Shown here in pieces: positions 41,865 to 50,893 of a stretch of 64,000 bases of DNA. The notes under the pieces are model-generated. The model made no database searches. It was not told the DNA's origin and was given only the letters and a program-made list of their open reading frames with translations. The position numbers were made by a program, and so were the translations under genes. Source of the stretch: an uncultured Ruminococcus sp. Lineage in GTDB: Bacteria > Bacillota > Clostridia > Oscillospirales > Ruminococcaceae. The stretch spans positions 1-64,000 of the forward strand of contig CAMKMD010000011.1 in NCBI GenBank assembly GCA_946413815.1, read 5' to 3'. The first letter of the stretch is position 1. Each line of letters opens with the position of its first letter.

Positions 41865-43639
41865 AACAGAAGAAAGACCGGATCAGAGGTGAAGCTGCAA
41901 CTGAACGCCTGCTGAGGATAGTGATCGCGGTAATGATGCTGCTTTTCATGAGCTTTCTTGTGATCTACAGTCTTATACAGACCGGAGATAAAACAATAGC
42001 GGTTTCTGAAAGCTACGGTTTAGGTTCTTCTCTGCCCCGTGATTTTGAAAACTTCATCTTCAACAGCGACAGCATCATTATAAATATCATCGCTCTCGCA
42101 GCGGGAGCAATGCTTTGCTTCATCGCAATACCAAGAATGAAGAAACTCTCCTACGTCAAGAAACAAATCATCATGATGCTCTGGATCATTATAATCGGCT
42201 GCATCTGGGTACATTCTGCGCAAAGCACCCCTTCGCATGATTCACTTGCCGTAGCCAATGCCGGATTTCATTTTGCACAGAATAACTTCGCATGGCTTGA
42301 CGAGACCGATCTCTACTATTTTACAAGATATCCGTTCCAGCTCGGAATAGTATTTCTCTATGAGATAGTATTCCGTATTTTCGGTTTATTCAGCAGCGAA
42401 AAAACATATATGCCTCTGGAATATCTCAACGTTGGTATGCTTGCCATATCCGATGTTTTAATTGCAGCAATAAACCGCCGTATTTTCCGTGACCGCCGTG
42501 TTACAGACCTCACCTTCTGGCTGCTGGCATTCTGCGCTCCGGCAATACTTAACTGCAATTATACCTATGGCATGATCCCCGGTCTTATGTTCGCTCTTTT
42601 AGCAGTCTACAGTCTTATACACTATTATGAAAACAATGGTCTGCACTGGCTGCTGTTAACATTCCTGCCTGCTGCCATAGCTGTTATGCTGAAATCAAAC
42701 TGTATCATATTTTCAGTTGCGATAACCACGACCATAATCGCCATGATGCCGAAAAGAAAAAAGTATCTTATGGATATTGCGCTTGCTGTTTCTGTTATGA
42801 TTCTCAGCCTGTTCATACCGAATGGTATAAGTTTTATGTATTATGAACGTGCAGGTTCCATGCCAAGAGATGCGCTGCCGTTCAATACCTGGATCAATAT
42901 AGGACTTACCGAAAACCCTGCAGGCCCCGGCTGGTATGATACTTCGTGCAGTACAGATATTTTTTTTCAAAATGGTCTGAACGAATCAGTGACAAAGAGT
43001 GTGATGTCAGATAGTATAAAGAAGCGGCTTCGATACTTTGCAAGGCATCCATACTATACAAGGAATTTCTTCTCAAGGAAATTCCTTTCCCAGTGGAATG
43101 AGACCAGTTATCAGAGTATATGGAATACTCAGGCCCGGCCGACAAACAGTGATTCCAGACGCGGTCCGCTGGCCGAATGGATCTGCGGTCCGGGCGAGTA
43201 TCCCATGAAGAGATATATGGACAAGTATGCACAGCTAATTTTCGTGGGCGTGCTTGCAGGAGTTGTCTCCTCCTTCCGCAGGAAACGGCTGCTGGAGCTC
43301 TTCTTCCCGCTTGTCATGCTCGGAGGTATGCTTTTCCATACTATGAGTGAAGCAAAGTCCGAATATGCCATCCCCTACTTCATACTGATGTCCGGATATG
43401 CGGCCTTCGGTATCTGCCGGCTGTATGACCTTTCACGGGAAAAGCTCGGCCATAAGGAATGGGCAAAAAGGCTTTTCCTCTTCGGCACCCCCGCTGCTGA
43501 ACCTGTTCCGGAGAACATAGCTGCTGCTCCTGCAGCGCCGGATGCATCCGGAAAGAAAGAGGAGGAGAAAAAAACTGAGCCCGTAACAGCTGCGGCAAAG
43601 GGTAAAAAGACGAAGAAATCCTCAATGAAGAAAAAATAA
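41861..43639 (+). CDS. Polytopic membrane protein (glycosyltransferase-39-like), paralogue 2
   Basis: 592 residues, GTG start overlapping the previous stop as GTGA with GGGAG upstream. Same topology and roughly two-thirds identical in protein to paralogue 1 (both read ERLLRIVIAVMM, VHSAQS, PLEYLNVGMLAI). In the last 380 bases the DNA itself becomes almost identical (for example the run coding for FILMSGYAAFGICRLYDLSR), while the 5' part is more AT-rich. Its tail has extra Lys/Glu. Function unknown beyond a probable GT-C fold. Confidence 0.6.
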   Translation: MKQKKDRIRGEAATERLLRIVIAVMMLLFMSFLVIYSLIQTGDKTIAVSESYGLGSSLPRDFENFIFNSDSIIINIIALAAGAMLCFIAIPRMKKLSYVKKQIIMMLWIIIIGCIWVHSAQSTPSHDSLAVANAGFHFAQNNFAWLDETDLYYFTRYPFQLGIVFLYEIVFRIFGLFSSEKTYMPLEYLNVGMLAISDVLIAAINRRIFRDRRVTDLTFWLLAFCAPAILNCNYTYGMIPGLMFALLAVYSLIHYYENNGLHWLLLTFLPAAIAVMLKSNCIIFSVAITTTIIAMMPKRKKYLMDIALAVSVMILSLFIPNGISFMYYERAGSMPRDALPFNTWINIGLTENPAGPGWYDTSCSTDIFFQNGLNESVTKSVMSDSIKKRLRYFARHPYYTRNFFSRKFLSQWNETSYQSIWNTQARPTNSDSRRGPLAEWICGPGEYPMKRYMDKYAQLIFVGVLAGVVSSFRRKRLLELFFPLVMLGGMLFHTMSEAKSEYAIPYFILMSGYAAFGICRLYDLSREKLGHKEWAKRLFLFGTPAAEPVPENIAAAPAAPDASGKKEEEKKTEPVTAAAKGKKTKKSSMKKK

Positions 43640-43650
43640 CGCTCCTCACG

Positions 43651-43684
43651 GCGCCTGTCATCACGACAGGCGCTTCATTTTTAT
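43651..43684 (+). terminator. Terminator after the tandem membrane genes
   Basis: 9-bp perfect stem GCGCCTGTC/GACAGGCGC with a 5-base loop, then TTCATTTTTAT. Confidence 0.85.
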
Positions 43685-43699
43685 GTCCGGTTGTGTTTT

Positions 43700-43738
43700 A
43701 CGATAAGTTTTTATCGTTTGTCGATAAATTATTATCGT
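43700..43738. promoter_or_regulatory. Cluster of overlapping CGATAA/TTATCG palindromes
   Basis: Alternating half-sites: CGATAA-GTTT-TTATCG (43701-43716), TTTATCG-TTTGT-CGATAAA (43710-43728) and CGATAA-ATTA-TTATCG (43722-43737). They lie about 90-120 bases upstream of the promoter of the DUF2975/HTH pair, consistent with a multimeric operator. Confidence 0.7.
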
Positions 43739-43795
43739 GTATTTTGCACAGATGAGCTGATGCCTCGAAGCGTCATTTATATGCAAACATACAAT

Positions 43796-43816
43796 ATTTA
43801 TCGTTTTTCGATAAAT
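43796..43816. promoter_or_regulatory. Promoter-proximal operator palindrome
   Basis: ATTTATCG-TTTTT-CGATAAAT, 8-bp perfect arms with the same core as the upstream cluster, ending 5 bases before the -35 hexamer. Confidence 0.7.
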
Positions 43817-43821
43817 AACTA

Positions 43822-43850
43822 TTGACTTTCGTAAAAAGCCGTGGTATTAT
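43822..43850 (+). promoter_or_regulatory. Promoter of the DUF2975/HTH operon
   Basis: TTGACT (43822-43827), 17-base spacer, TATTAT (43845-43850). The 43851-43954 leader has no further feature apart from the AAGGAGA site. Confidence 0.7.
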
Positions 43851-43954
43851 ATAATCACCGGAAGGGAACATGAACGAAAACCTCCCGAACGGTCAGATCT
43901 GAAAGACAATTCAAGAATAAAAACCCTATGGATATTTTAAAAAGGAGAATGATT

Positions 43955-44638
43955 ATGAAAAACGCAAACATCAGAAAGATAAACACATTGGGAACAGTTT
44001 CCTATGTTATCTCGATCATCGTTATCGCAGTGCTTATCATCGGCATCATCGGCACACTCATCGGTGGTTTTTTGATCCTCGGACTCAATGACAATGCCTT
44101 CAACATCAACGGCAATATCAACGCAGAGATCAGCGTTGACGAATCAAACGCAAACGGCTTCACAAAGTTCCTTCTTGATTCCGGCGCTGTTGAGCTGGTA
44201 CACATGGAGGAAGAAGACCTGAGCATTGACGATTACGGCTTCGATATGCACTGGAAGGTAGACCAGACCGAGACAGGCGAGAGTGCAAAGACATATACCA
44301 TTGACGGCGCTATCGACAAATTGAACAATGCTCCGTTAAAGTACACTTTCTCCGCAGGCCTCTTCTTCCTTGCACTTATACTCGGCCTCATCCTTGTATC
44401 CGCATTCTTCGGCAAGAACCTCGCCAGGAAGCTCTCAAAGTGCGAGTCACCCTTCCATGAGGACGTTATCAGGGCTATGAAGCACTTTGCATACTCCCTC
44501 ATCCCCTTCGGCATCGCTTCCCTTACAGCCAACGGCATAGGCATCCTCGGCGTACTCTCCGTACTCGTTGTATTCCTCTTCGTATTCACATTCAGCTACG
44601 GCGCAGAGCTTCAGAAGGAAGCAGACGAGACAGTCTGA
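43955..44638 (+). CDS. DUF2975-type membrane protein
   Basis: 227 residues with about four membrane helices: YVISIIVIAVLIIGIIGTLI (about 15-40), FSAGLFFLALILGLILVSAF (about 130), YSLIPFGIASLTANGI (about 180) and GVLSVLVVFLFVFTF (about 205), with a soluble loop between the first two. This matches the DUF2975 proteins that pair with a small HTH regulator; function unknown. The ATG at 43955 is placed correctly behind AAAGGAGA; earlier ATGs are too close. The HTH gene follows 11 bases later. Confidence 0.78.
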   Translation: MKNANIRKINTLGTVSYVISIIVIAVLIIGIIGTLIGGFLILGLNDNAFNINGNINAEISVDESNANGFTKFLLDSGAVELVHMEEEDLSIDDYGFDMHWKVDQTETGESAKTYTIDGAIDKLNNAPLKYTFSAGLFFLALILGLILVSAFFGKNLARKLSKCESPFHEDVIRAMKHFAYSLIPFGIASLTANGIGILGVLSVLVVFLFVFTFSYGAELQKEADETV

Positions 44639-44649
44639 GGAGGTGCTCT

Positions 44650-44880
44650 ATGGCTATTATTCTGAGACTTGACCGCGTTATGGCGGACAGGAAGATGAGC
44701 CTCAACGAGCTGAGTGAAAGGGTGGGCGTGAGCAACGTCAACCTCTCAAAGCTCAAGACGGGCAAGGTAAGCGCTATCCGCTTCTCCACACTTGACGCCA
44801 TTTGCCACGCCCTGGCCTGCCAGCCGGGAGATATCCTGGAATACGAGGACACCGGCGAGGTGCAGGACATTCAGGAATAA
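44650..44880 (+). CDS. Small Xre/YozG-family HTH regulator
   Basis: 76 residues, almost entirely a helix-turn-helix: LDRVMADRKMSLNELSERVG then VSNVNLSKLKTGKVSAIRFS, ending DILEYEDTGEVQDIQE. It matches YozG-like regulators that follow DUF2975 genes. It probably binds the CGATAA palindromes upstream of the operon and controls itself. GAGGAGG precedes the ATG. Confidence 0.85.
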   Translation: MAIILRLDRVMADRKMSLNELSERVGVSNVNLSKLKTGKVSAIRFSTLDAICHALACQPGDILEYEDTGEVQDIQE

Positions 44881-44887
44881 CGCAGAA

Positions 44888-44920
44888 CGCCCCCGGATAA
44901 CGGGGGCGGAAACATTTTTT
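44888..44920 (+). terminator. Terminator of the DUF2975/HTH operon
   Basis: 8-bp stem CGCCCCCG/CGGGGGCG, loop GATAA, then GAAACATTTTTT. Confidence 0.75.
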
Positions 44921-44990
44921 CAATTTCCTGTAACGAAATCTTACCTTCTGCGTCTAACCTACAGAAAGGAAAAAAACAGGAGGATAAAAT

Positions 44991-45944
44991 ATGAAAAAGG
45001 TACTTAAATTCATCGGCAAATCCCTGCTTGCCATACTGCTTCTGCTTGCCCTGTTTCTGCTGGCTATGACGGTATATAACCAGATAATGCTCAGAAAAAA
45101 CAAGGCGCTCTATGAAACGCCCCTCGGGCAGCTTGTGGAGGTGGACGGACACAACATGAGCGTATACACCGAGGGTGAGGGCGAACATACGCTTGTATTC
45201 ATGTCGGGCTGGGGAACACCATCTCCGATACTGGATTTCAGATGCCTCTACTCACGTCTCAGCGATACGAACAGGATAGCCGTTGTTGAGAAATTCGGCT
45301 ACGGCTTCAGCGATATAGTTGACGGCGGAAGGGATATGGACACCATACTCCGTCAGGACAGGGAGGCTCTGCAAAAGGCAGGGATAGAAGCGCCCTATGT
45401 GCTCTGCGCTCATTCCTTCTCAGGTTATGAGGCTACTCTCTGGGCGCAGAAGTACCCCGATGAGGTGGAAGCCATCGTCGGACTGGATATGTGTACGCCC
45501 AACTGTGAGAACACAGAAACACTTAAAAGCAATGATAAGCTCATGGCTGCTGTTAAGCTTGTGAACAGAGCACTCAATCATATGGGACTTATAAGGCTTT
45601 ATAACTTTGATATGTCAGGTACGCTGACAGATGATGAAAAAAGGATATTTACCGAGATCGCCTGTCATACGACTGCAAATGACACGATCATGAATGAGGG
45701 CGACCTTGATACCGAACTTGCCATGATAGATGAACTGAACTCCTATCCGCTGCCAACAGTACCCATGATACTTTATGCTTCTGCCGATTACAGCGGACAG
45801 GAGCTCTGGGTCGGAGGTATGCAGGCAATGGCTGATGCTTCAACTAACGGTAAGGTGATAAAGCTTGACTGCGGACACTATGTACACGACTTCGAGTATG
45901 AAAGGATAAGCACCGATATCAGGGAGCTTCTCGGCAGCCTTTGA
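44991..45944 (+). CDS. Membrane-anchored alpha/beta hydrolase
   Basis: 317 residues. An N-terminal membrane helix (LLAILLLLALFLLAMTVYN) tethers an alpha/beta-hydrolase domain. The oxyanion strand is VFMSGWGTPSP, the nucleophile elbow AHSFSG (Ser in the place of GxSxG) and the catalytic His lies in LDCGHYVHDF; the acid is probably the Asp in ILYASADYSG. The substrate is unknown. AGGAGG precedes the ATG; single gene with terminators on both sides. Confidence 0.85.
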   Translation: MKKVLKFIGKSLLAILLLLALFLLAMTVYNQIMLRKNKALYETPLGQLVEVDGHNMSVYTEGEGEHTLVFMSGWGTPSPILDFRCLYSRLSDTNRIAVVEKFGYGFSDIVDGGRDMDTILRQDREALQKAGIEAPYVLCAHSFSGYEATLWAQKYPDEVEAIVGLDMCTPNCENTETLKSNDKLMAAVKLVNRALNHMGLIRLYNFDMSGTLTDDEKRIFTEIACHTTANDTIMNEGDLDTELAMIDELNSYPLPTVPMILYASADYSGQELWVGGMQAMADASTNGKVIKLDCGHYVHDFEYERISTDIRELLGSL

Positions 45945-45974
45945 GCAATTCTTATACATGATATAGTAAAATGA

Positions 45975-46007
45975 CGGCGCACCTCAGGTGCGCCGCCGCT
46001 GTTTTTT
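45975..46007 (+). terminator. Terminator of the alpha/beta hydrolase gene
   Basis: CGGCGCAC/GTGCGCCG stem with a 5-base loop (45975-45995), then GCTGTTTTTT. Confidence 0.75.
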
Positions 46008-46113
46008 ACCGCTTTCACTCACAGAAAAACTGCTCCGGAGGGTCTGCACCCGCCATAACTTGTACAAATCGGGAAAAACAGCGGAAATCTCTGATTTTTT
46101 GGGTGGATTTGTA

Positions 46114-46142
46114 TTGACTTTTGGGCGGATTACGTGTAGAAT
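46114..46142 (+). promoter_or_regulatory. Promoter of the MBOAT/SGNH operon
   Basis: TTGACT (46114-46119), 17-base spacer, TAGAAT (46137-46142), 60 bases before the MBOAT start. Confidence 0.7.
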
Positions 46143-46202
46143 AGTATATGCGGCAGTCTGCGCCGCTCACATGATCCACATACAAAAGAAAGGTCATATC
46201 AA

Positions 46203-47639
46203 ATGGTTTTCAGCAGTCTGAAGTTTATCTTCATCTTCTTACCGGTCTTTTTACTATTCTACGGATTACTTCCGCAGTTTTTTCCTATAAAGGGCTTTGA
46301 TCCGCCGAAACGGCAGTTCCAGAACTTCGTTCTTCTTGTGGGGAGCATCGTTTTCTACGCCTTCGGTCTTACAGAGCAGCCCTTCCTGTATATGGCACTC
46401 TTCCTGCTGACGATACTTTTCAACTTCATCGTCGGCAACTTCATCAGCTATTTCCGGAATTCGGCAAAGCTATGGCTGATATTCGGAATAGCATTCAATT
46501 TCTGGTGGCTCATATTCTTCAAGTACACCGGATTCATCTTCACGAACCTCAATCACATAGGCTTCTCCCTGACCGTCAAGGACATCATCGCCCCCCTCGG
46601 TATCAGCTTCGTGACCTTTCAGAATGTCGCCTACCTCGTTGACGTTTACCGTCAGGAGATAAAGCCGGAGGAGAACTTCATAAACTACGGCGTATTCATC
46701 AGTATGTTCCCGCAGCTCAGCAACGGCCCTATCGTAAGATACAAGGATGTTGCAGATGATCTCGTAAATGACCGCAGGCATACCCCCTCCAAGATAGAGA
46801 ACGGCCTCAAGACCTTTACCATAGGCCTCGGCTACAAGGTTCTCCTTGCGGATCAGATCGGCCTGCTGTGGAAGGATATCCAGGGCATAGGCTTCAAGAA
46901 CATATCAACGCCCCTTGCATGGCTCGGCATCATCGCCTATTCCTTCCAGCTGTATTTCGATTTCTGCGGCTACTCCCTCATGGCCATGGGCCTCGGAGAG
47001 CTCTTCGGCTTCAGGATACCGGAAAACTTCCGGCATCCCTATGCGGCGACCTCCATGTCTGATTTCTGGAGACGCTGGCATATCACCCTCGGCTCCTGGT
47101 TCCGTGAATACATCTATATACCCCTCGGCGGAAACCGTCAGGGCAGCGGAAAGACAGTACGTAATTTCTTCATCGTCTGGCTCTTCACCGGCATCTGGCA
47201 CGGCGCAAGCTGGAACTTCGTCCTCTGGGGCATGGCGCTCTTCGGTCTTATCATGCTGGAGCGCTTCTACATCGGGGATTTCCTCAAACAGCACCGCATA
47301 GCCGCACACCTGTACATGGCGCTGGTGATACCGCTTACATGGCTCCTGTTCGCAGTTACGGACATAAAGCAGATCGGCATCTACCTCGTGAGACTGATAC
47401 CCTTCATACACAACAGCGGCATCATACACAAGGGTGACTTCGCAGAGAAATGGGCGATATACTGGAAATACTTCATCGGCAGCTTTATATTCTGCACCCC
47501 CATTCCCGAGAAGATCTACAAGAAGATAAAGGGCTCGCCGGTAACGTCGGTCCTCCTCCTTGCGGTATTCTGGCTCGCGGTCTATATTATGTACAGAAGA
47601 GGCGGAAACGTGGATCCCTTCATGTATGACCGCTTCTGA
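46203..47639 (+). CDS. MBOAT-family O-acyltransferase (AlgI/DltB/PatA-like)
   Basis: 478 residues and about 11 membrane helices. The AlgI-type signature is clear: APLGISFVTFQNVAYLVDVYR, then MFPQLSNGPIVRY, LYFDFCGYSLMAMGLGELFG and the catalytic His in FTGIWHGASWNFVLWG. It moves acyl groups across the membrane for transfer to a surface polysaccharide, in partnership with the next gene. Good AGAAAGG site and promoter upstream. Confidence 0.93.
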   Translation: MVFSSLKFIFIFLPVFLLFYGLLPQFFPIKGFDPPKRQFQNFVLLVGSIVFYAFGLTEQPFLYMALFLLTILFNFIVGNFISYFRNSAKLWLIFGIAFNFWWLIFFKYTGFIFTNLNHIGFSLTVKDIIAPLGISFVTFQNVAYLVDVYRQEIKPEENFINYGVFISMFPQLSNGPIVRYKDVADDLVNDRRHTPSKIENGLKTFTIGLGYKVLLADQIGLLWKDIQGIGFKNISTPLAWLGIIAYSFQLYFDFCGYSLMAMGLGELFGFRIPENFRHPYAATSMSDFWRRWHITLGSWFREYIYIPLGGNRQGSGKTVRNFFIVWLFTGIWHGASWNFVLWGMALFGLIMLERFYIGDFLKQHRIAAHLYMALVIPLTWLLFAVTDIKQIGIYLVRLIPFIHNSGIIHKGDFAEKWAIYWKYFIGSFIFCTPIPEKIYKKIKGSPVTSVLLLAVFWLAVYIMYRRGGNVDPFMYDRF

Positions 47640-47668
47640 TAATAGAACTTTAGGAAAGTGAGATAGAA

Positions 47669-48568
47669 ATGAGCAATTTCAAAAGATCCCTGTATACATT
47701 CCTGCTTGCCTTCACCTGTCTGATCGGCGCCCCCTTCATATGGGTGAGGATATGGAAAACAAGCAAGGAGCTGAAGCCGGCAAAGGCTCCCGCTCCGCCT
47801 TCGCTGAGCACTCAGGTCAAGCCCGGCAATGCCGCTCAGCCCGAGCCGGAAAAGGATTCCGCCGAAAAGCCTACGGAGGCTGACGGCAAGGAGACCCCCA
47901 CCGGCGAGGATGCAACACAGCAGGCTGAGGCGACTGCCGCTGCTACCGAGGCTCCCGCAACAGCATCTGCCGAGATCTACAACGGCTTCATACTCGCAGA
48001 CCAGTCCTACTTTGATGACGCGCTCTTCATAGGCGATTCGAGAACGGTAGGTCTCAGGGACTACGGCACCCTCAAGAACGCCGATTACTTCTGCAGCGTA
48101 GGCCTCTCCGCCACCGGCATAACCAAGAACAACGAGGCCGTTGACGGCGTTACCTTCGATACCAAGATAGACAGCAACCACTACGGCAAGGTCTACATCA
48201 TGCTGGGCATCAACGAGGTGGGCAACGACCTTGAATCCGTCCTCACCTTCTACCGTGCCATTGTCGAGAAGGTCAAGGCACATCAGCCTGACGCCATCGT
48301 CTATGTCTGCGGAAACCTCAGGGTGTCCATGTCAGCTGAGACGAATGTCATCAACAACACGGCTATAAATACTCTCAACAGCATGATAGCACAGCTTGCA
48401 GACAACAAGAAGGTATTCTACATAGACATCAACCCCTTGTTCGAGGACAGCACCGGATATCTCACAGAAGCCTATACCTTTGACGGCGTTCACCCCCTGG
48501 CAGAATACTACCCCGACTGGTGCGACTGGCTCTGTTCAAAGGCTATCCCCTATTACGCAGCTAACTGA
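47669..48568 (+). CDS. Membrane-anchored SGNH/GDSL-type hydrolase, MBOAT partner
   Basis: 299 residues. An N-terminal membrane helix (YTFLLAFTCLIGAPFIWVRI) and a Pro/Ala/Glu/Thr-rich linker (about 35-105) lead to an SGNH fold: block I FIGDSRTVG, block III LGINEVGND and block V DGVHP, with the catalytic Ser in GDSR and Asp/His in DGVH. It should complete surface O-acylation with the upstream MBOAT protein (29 bases apart), as AlgX/PatB-like proteins do. The substrate is not known. Confidence 0.87.
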   Translation: MSNFKRSLYTFLLAFTCLIGAPFIWVRIWKTSKELKPAKAPAPPSLSTQVKPGNAAQPEPEKDSAEKPTEADGKETPTGEDATQQAEATAAATEAPATASAEIYNGFILADQSYFDDALFIGDSRTVGLRDYGTLKNADYFCSVGLSATGITKNNEAVDGVTFDTKIDSNHYGKVYIMLGINEVGNDLESVLTFYRAIVEKVKAHQPDAIVYVCGNLRVSMSAETNVINNTAINTLNSMIAQLADNKKVFYIDINPLFEDSTGYLTEAYTFDGVHPLAEYYPDWCDWLCSKAIPYYAAN

Positions 48569-48579
48569 ATATGTACAAA

Positions 48580-48614
48580 ACAGCCGTGAAAGATATCACG
48601 GCTGTCAGTCTTTA
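48580..48614 (+). terminator. Terminator of the MBOAT/SGNH operon
   Basis: 10-bp perfect stem ACAGCCGTGA/TCACGGCTGT, loop AAGATA, then CAGTCTTTAT. Confidence 0.8.
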
Positions 48615-48694
48615 TATACACCTTACATTCACAGATAAACAGGGCGGATGCCCACATCCGCCCGCCTGACTTCTGCCATTACCGACTTTTTGAC
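48615..48694. repeat. Dispersed intergenic repeat family 1, copy C (shortened)
   Basis: Has the left part (TTACATTCACAGATAA), the hairpin GGGCGGATG/CATCCGCCC and the right end (TGACTTCTGCCATTACCGAC then TTTTTGAC), but lacks the first hairpin and the middle of copies A and B. The left terminal repeat is unclear (GTCA at 48604). Confidence 0.7.
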
Positions 48695-48731
48695 AAGCAA
48701 AACGGACGGCATCTGCCGTCCGCATGATAAT

Positions 48732-49508
48732 CTATTCCGTAAGCACAACGTTCTGCCCGTTCGCAAAGTCGATATACAGTACGTTCTTCAGGTCGTATTC
48801 CTCAAAGACGTCCTTCGGGCCCTTGCGGGTAGAGATATCGGGATGTGTTCCCGAACTGAAATGTACATTTCCGGTCGCAATGGCATTGAGAAGAGACTTG
48901 GCCTGTGCGGCGCTCCTTCTCTCAAGGCAGGCAACAGTAATGCAGATATTGCAGCTGTCGCTCTCTTTTATTTCCTTTATCTTCGGAATAGCGAGGAAAT
49001 CCTTGTCTTTATAGGAAGACATATCCTCGGTGGTAACTATAGAGACTCTGAAGCGTACATCGTTCTCCGAAGCGACAAGCTTGCTGAGCGAATCTATATC
49101 CGCCTCAAGCATAGGCAGCGGGCAGCTCTTCTTGATGTATTTTGAAGCATCAAAGGGCAGAGAAGCTATGACCTCGCCTGCGATAGCGTCAGAATGCACG
49201 TTGTCGGACAGAGTATGGCTCAGGTCGTTATACTGCACCTTGTAGGTCTTTCCGTCAAGCTTTATCCTGCCGGTGAGGGCTCCTGCGGAAAACGAGGTCT
49301 GGAATGCTCCGTCCGTATATCCGTTTACAGAGCTTTTCATTCCCCTTATCTCCACATCGTCACCGTAGGCATCCTTTACCGCCTGCTCAAAGGCGGGTCC
49401 GTACTTCTCCATTCTTTCCTTTGCCTTCTGCCTTGCATCGCTGTATCCGCATGAAGCGAGCGAAAGCACACACAGAGCGGCCAGCACTGATGATATGATC
49501 CTTTTCAT
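48732..49508 (-). CDS. Lipoprotein of unknown function
   Basis: 258 residues with a lipoprotein signal (MKRIISSVLAALCVLSLASC; lipobox LASC). The mature part begins GYSDARQKAKERMEKYG, is amphipathic, and has a C-terminal motif ISTRKGPKDVFEEYDLKNV. No family recognised. The ATG at 49508 is the second of two adjacent ATGs; GGGGGTG lies 5 bases upstream of it. Confidence 0.7.
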   Translation of the reverse strand: MKRIISSVLAALCVLSLASCGYSDARQKAKERMEKYGPAFEQAVKDAYGDDVEIRGMKSSVNGYTDGAFQTSFSAGALTGRIKLDGKTYKVQYNDLSHTLSDNVHSDAIAGEVIASLPFDASKYIKKSCPLPMLEADIDSLSKLVASENDVRFRVSIVTTEDMSSYKDKDFLAIPKIKEIKESDSCNICITVACLERRSAAQAKSLLNAIATGNVHFSSGTHPDISTRKGPKDVFEEYDLKNVLYIDFANGQNVVLTE

Positions 49509-49575
49509 CATTACACCCCCATACTGCCGGTGCGGCGCCGTCACACCGCAGGGCAGAATCCAGCTGATACGGAAA

Positions 49576-49604
49576 GGGCTCCCGCAGGAGTCCTTTTTTG
49601 TTTT
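49576..49604 (+). terminator. Terminator-like hairpin between two minus-strand genes
   Basis: Plus-strand stem GGGCTCC/GGAGTCC (one G-T pair), loop CGCA, then TTTTTTGTTTT. The T-run is on the plus strand although neighbouring genes are on the minus strand, so it may block antisense transcription. As a minus-strand terminator it would be weak. Confidence 0.45.
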
Positions 49605-49929
49605 ATGAAAGGTCGACGCAGTTTATAGAGTATTCTGCATCCGGAACTATGCCGTCAGTATTCTTCTGATAGTATTCAGGGTAGTATTCACGCAGGAAGT
49701 CGAGCAGTGCTGCTCCCTTGAAAACAAGGTCGCAGTTGTTTGACCAGTCATTCTGAACGGTAACGGACTCCGCGCCCTTTATCGCACTGGACTTTGCAAG
49801 GTCATACAGACGTCCTGTGGCTGTGATCCCCATGCCGAGAAATCTGTTGGTTATGCCCTCGCCGCTGATAAGTATATAGCGGACCAATCCGAGTTCTGCT
49901 CTCTCGTCCCAGATATTGTTATCAGACAT
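49603..49929 (-). CDS. Hypothetical protein, 108 aa
   Basis: A soluble protein (MSDNNIWDERAELGLVRYIL) with one clear hydrophobic core and a tyrosine-rich end (LREYYPEYYQKNTDG). The pattern is not recognised. GGAGG lies 8 bases before the ATG. Confidence 0.65.
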   Translation of the reverse strand: MSDNNIWDERAELGLVRYILISGEGITNRFLGMGITATGRLYDLAKSSAIKGAESVTVQNDWSNNCDLVFKGAALLDFLREYYPEYYQKNTDGIVPDAEYSINCVDLS

Positions 49930-49996
49930 AGCTATTACCTCCGTTTGCGGTATAATGGCTTTTTCTTACATCATCATTATACCATAAAGAAATGGC

Positions 49997-50893
49997 TCAG
50001 TCAATAATTATGAAAGATTTTCCGACAGTCTCACATACCTCTGCCCAGTAGCCCCAGGAGCGGAGCTTTGCGGCGCAGGTCTCAGCCTCCGCAGTGCTCT
50101 CAAAGAGCCCGAATACCGCTGAACCGCTGCCTGTCATGTTGGCTTTGAGGGCGCCCTTGTTCAGCATTGCCGATTTGAGCTTATCCACCTCTTCAAGCTG
50201 TATCGCCTGCTCAAAGAGATTTCCGAAATACTGCCATGCCTCGTCGGGGGATCCCGCAAGCGCTTTCACAAGCCCTGCGGTATCGGGGTGATAGGGGCTT
50301 TCAAGCGCATCTATCCTGCGGTAGGCCTCTCCTGTGGAAACTCCCTCGCTGCCCTTGGCCATTACCAGAAGCCTGCCGGAATAATCCGGGGCGGAGACTA
50401 TCTTCTCGCCGATGCCGCTGACGTATGCCGTTCCGCCGGCGAAGAAAAAGGGTACATCTGCGCCGAGACGGCTGCCCAGTGCGGCCTTTTCCTCCTCTGT
50501 GAGCTCTGTGCCCGTGAGGACGGATAGACAGTATATCACAGCCGCTGCATCGGTGCTTCCGCCGCCCATGCCGGCCTGTGAGGGTATGCCCTTCCTTATG
50601 TGTATGCGGCATTCTCCGGTAAGACCTCTGTCCTCCAGGAATATCCTTGCCGCCTTGTATGCGATATTGCGCTCATCGCAGGGTATCGGGTCGGAGGAGG
50701 CGAACTGCTCCGGCACATCGCAGGAAACGGTTATAGCTGTCTTCTCTGCCGGTGTGAAGCTGACTGTCACCTCGTCATATATGCCCACGGTCTGGAATAC
50801 GCTCTCGATGGCGTGATAGCCGTTGTCAAGGACACCGGTCACATCGAGGGCAAGATTTATCTTTGCCGCTGTCTTTACCCTGAGCTCAGCCAT
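49997..50893 (-). CDS. ispE: 4-diphosphocytidyl-2-C-methyl-D-erythritol kinase
   Basis: Phosphorylates CDP-ME in the MEP isoprenoid pathway. 298 residues of the GHMP kinase superfamily: AAKINLALDV near residue 10 (catalytic Lys), GYHAIESVFQT, the ATP loop PSQAGMGGGSTDAAAV near 105, and ANMTGSGSAVFGLFE. The start overlaps the aminotransferase stop by 8 bases; both probably share a transcript with the Lrp-family regulator. Confidence 0.95.
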   Translation of the reverse strand: MAELRVKTAAKINLALDVTGVLDNGYHAIESVFQTVGIYDEVTVSFTPAEKTAITVSCDVPEQFASSDPIPCDERNIAYKAARIFLEDRGLTGECRIHIRKGIPSQAGMGGGSTDAAAVIYCLSVLTGTELTEEEKAALGSRLGADVPFFFAGGTAYVSGIGEKIVSAPDYSGRLLVMAKGSEGVSTGEAYRRIDALESPYHPDTAGLVKALAGSPDEAWQYFGNLFEQAIQLEEVDKLKSAMLNKGALKANMTGSGSAVFGLFESTAEAETCAAKLRSWGYWAEVCETVGKSFIIID

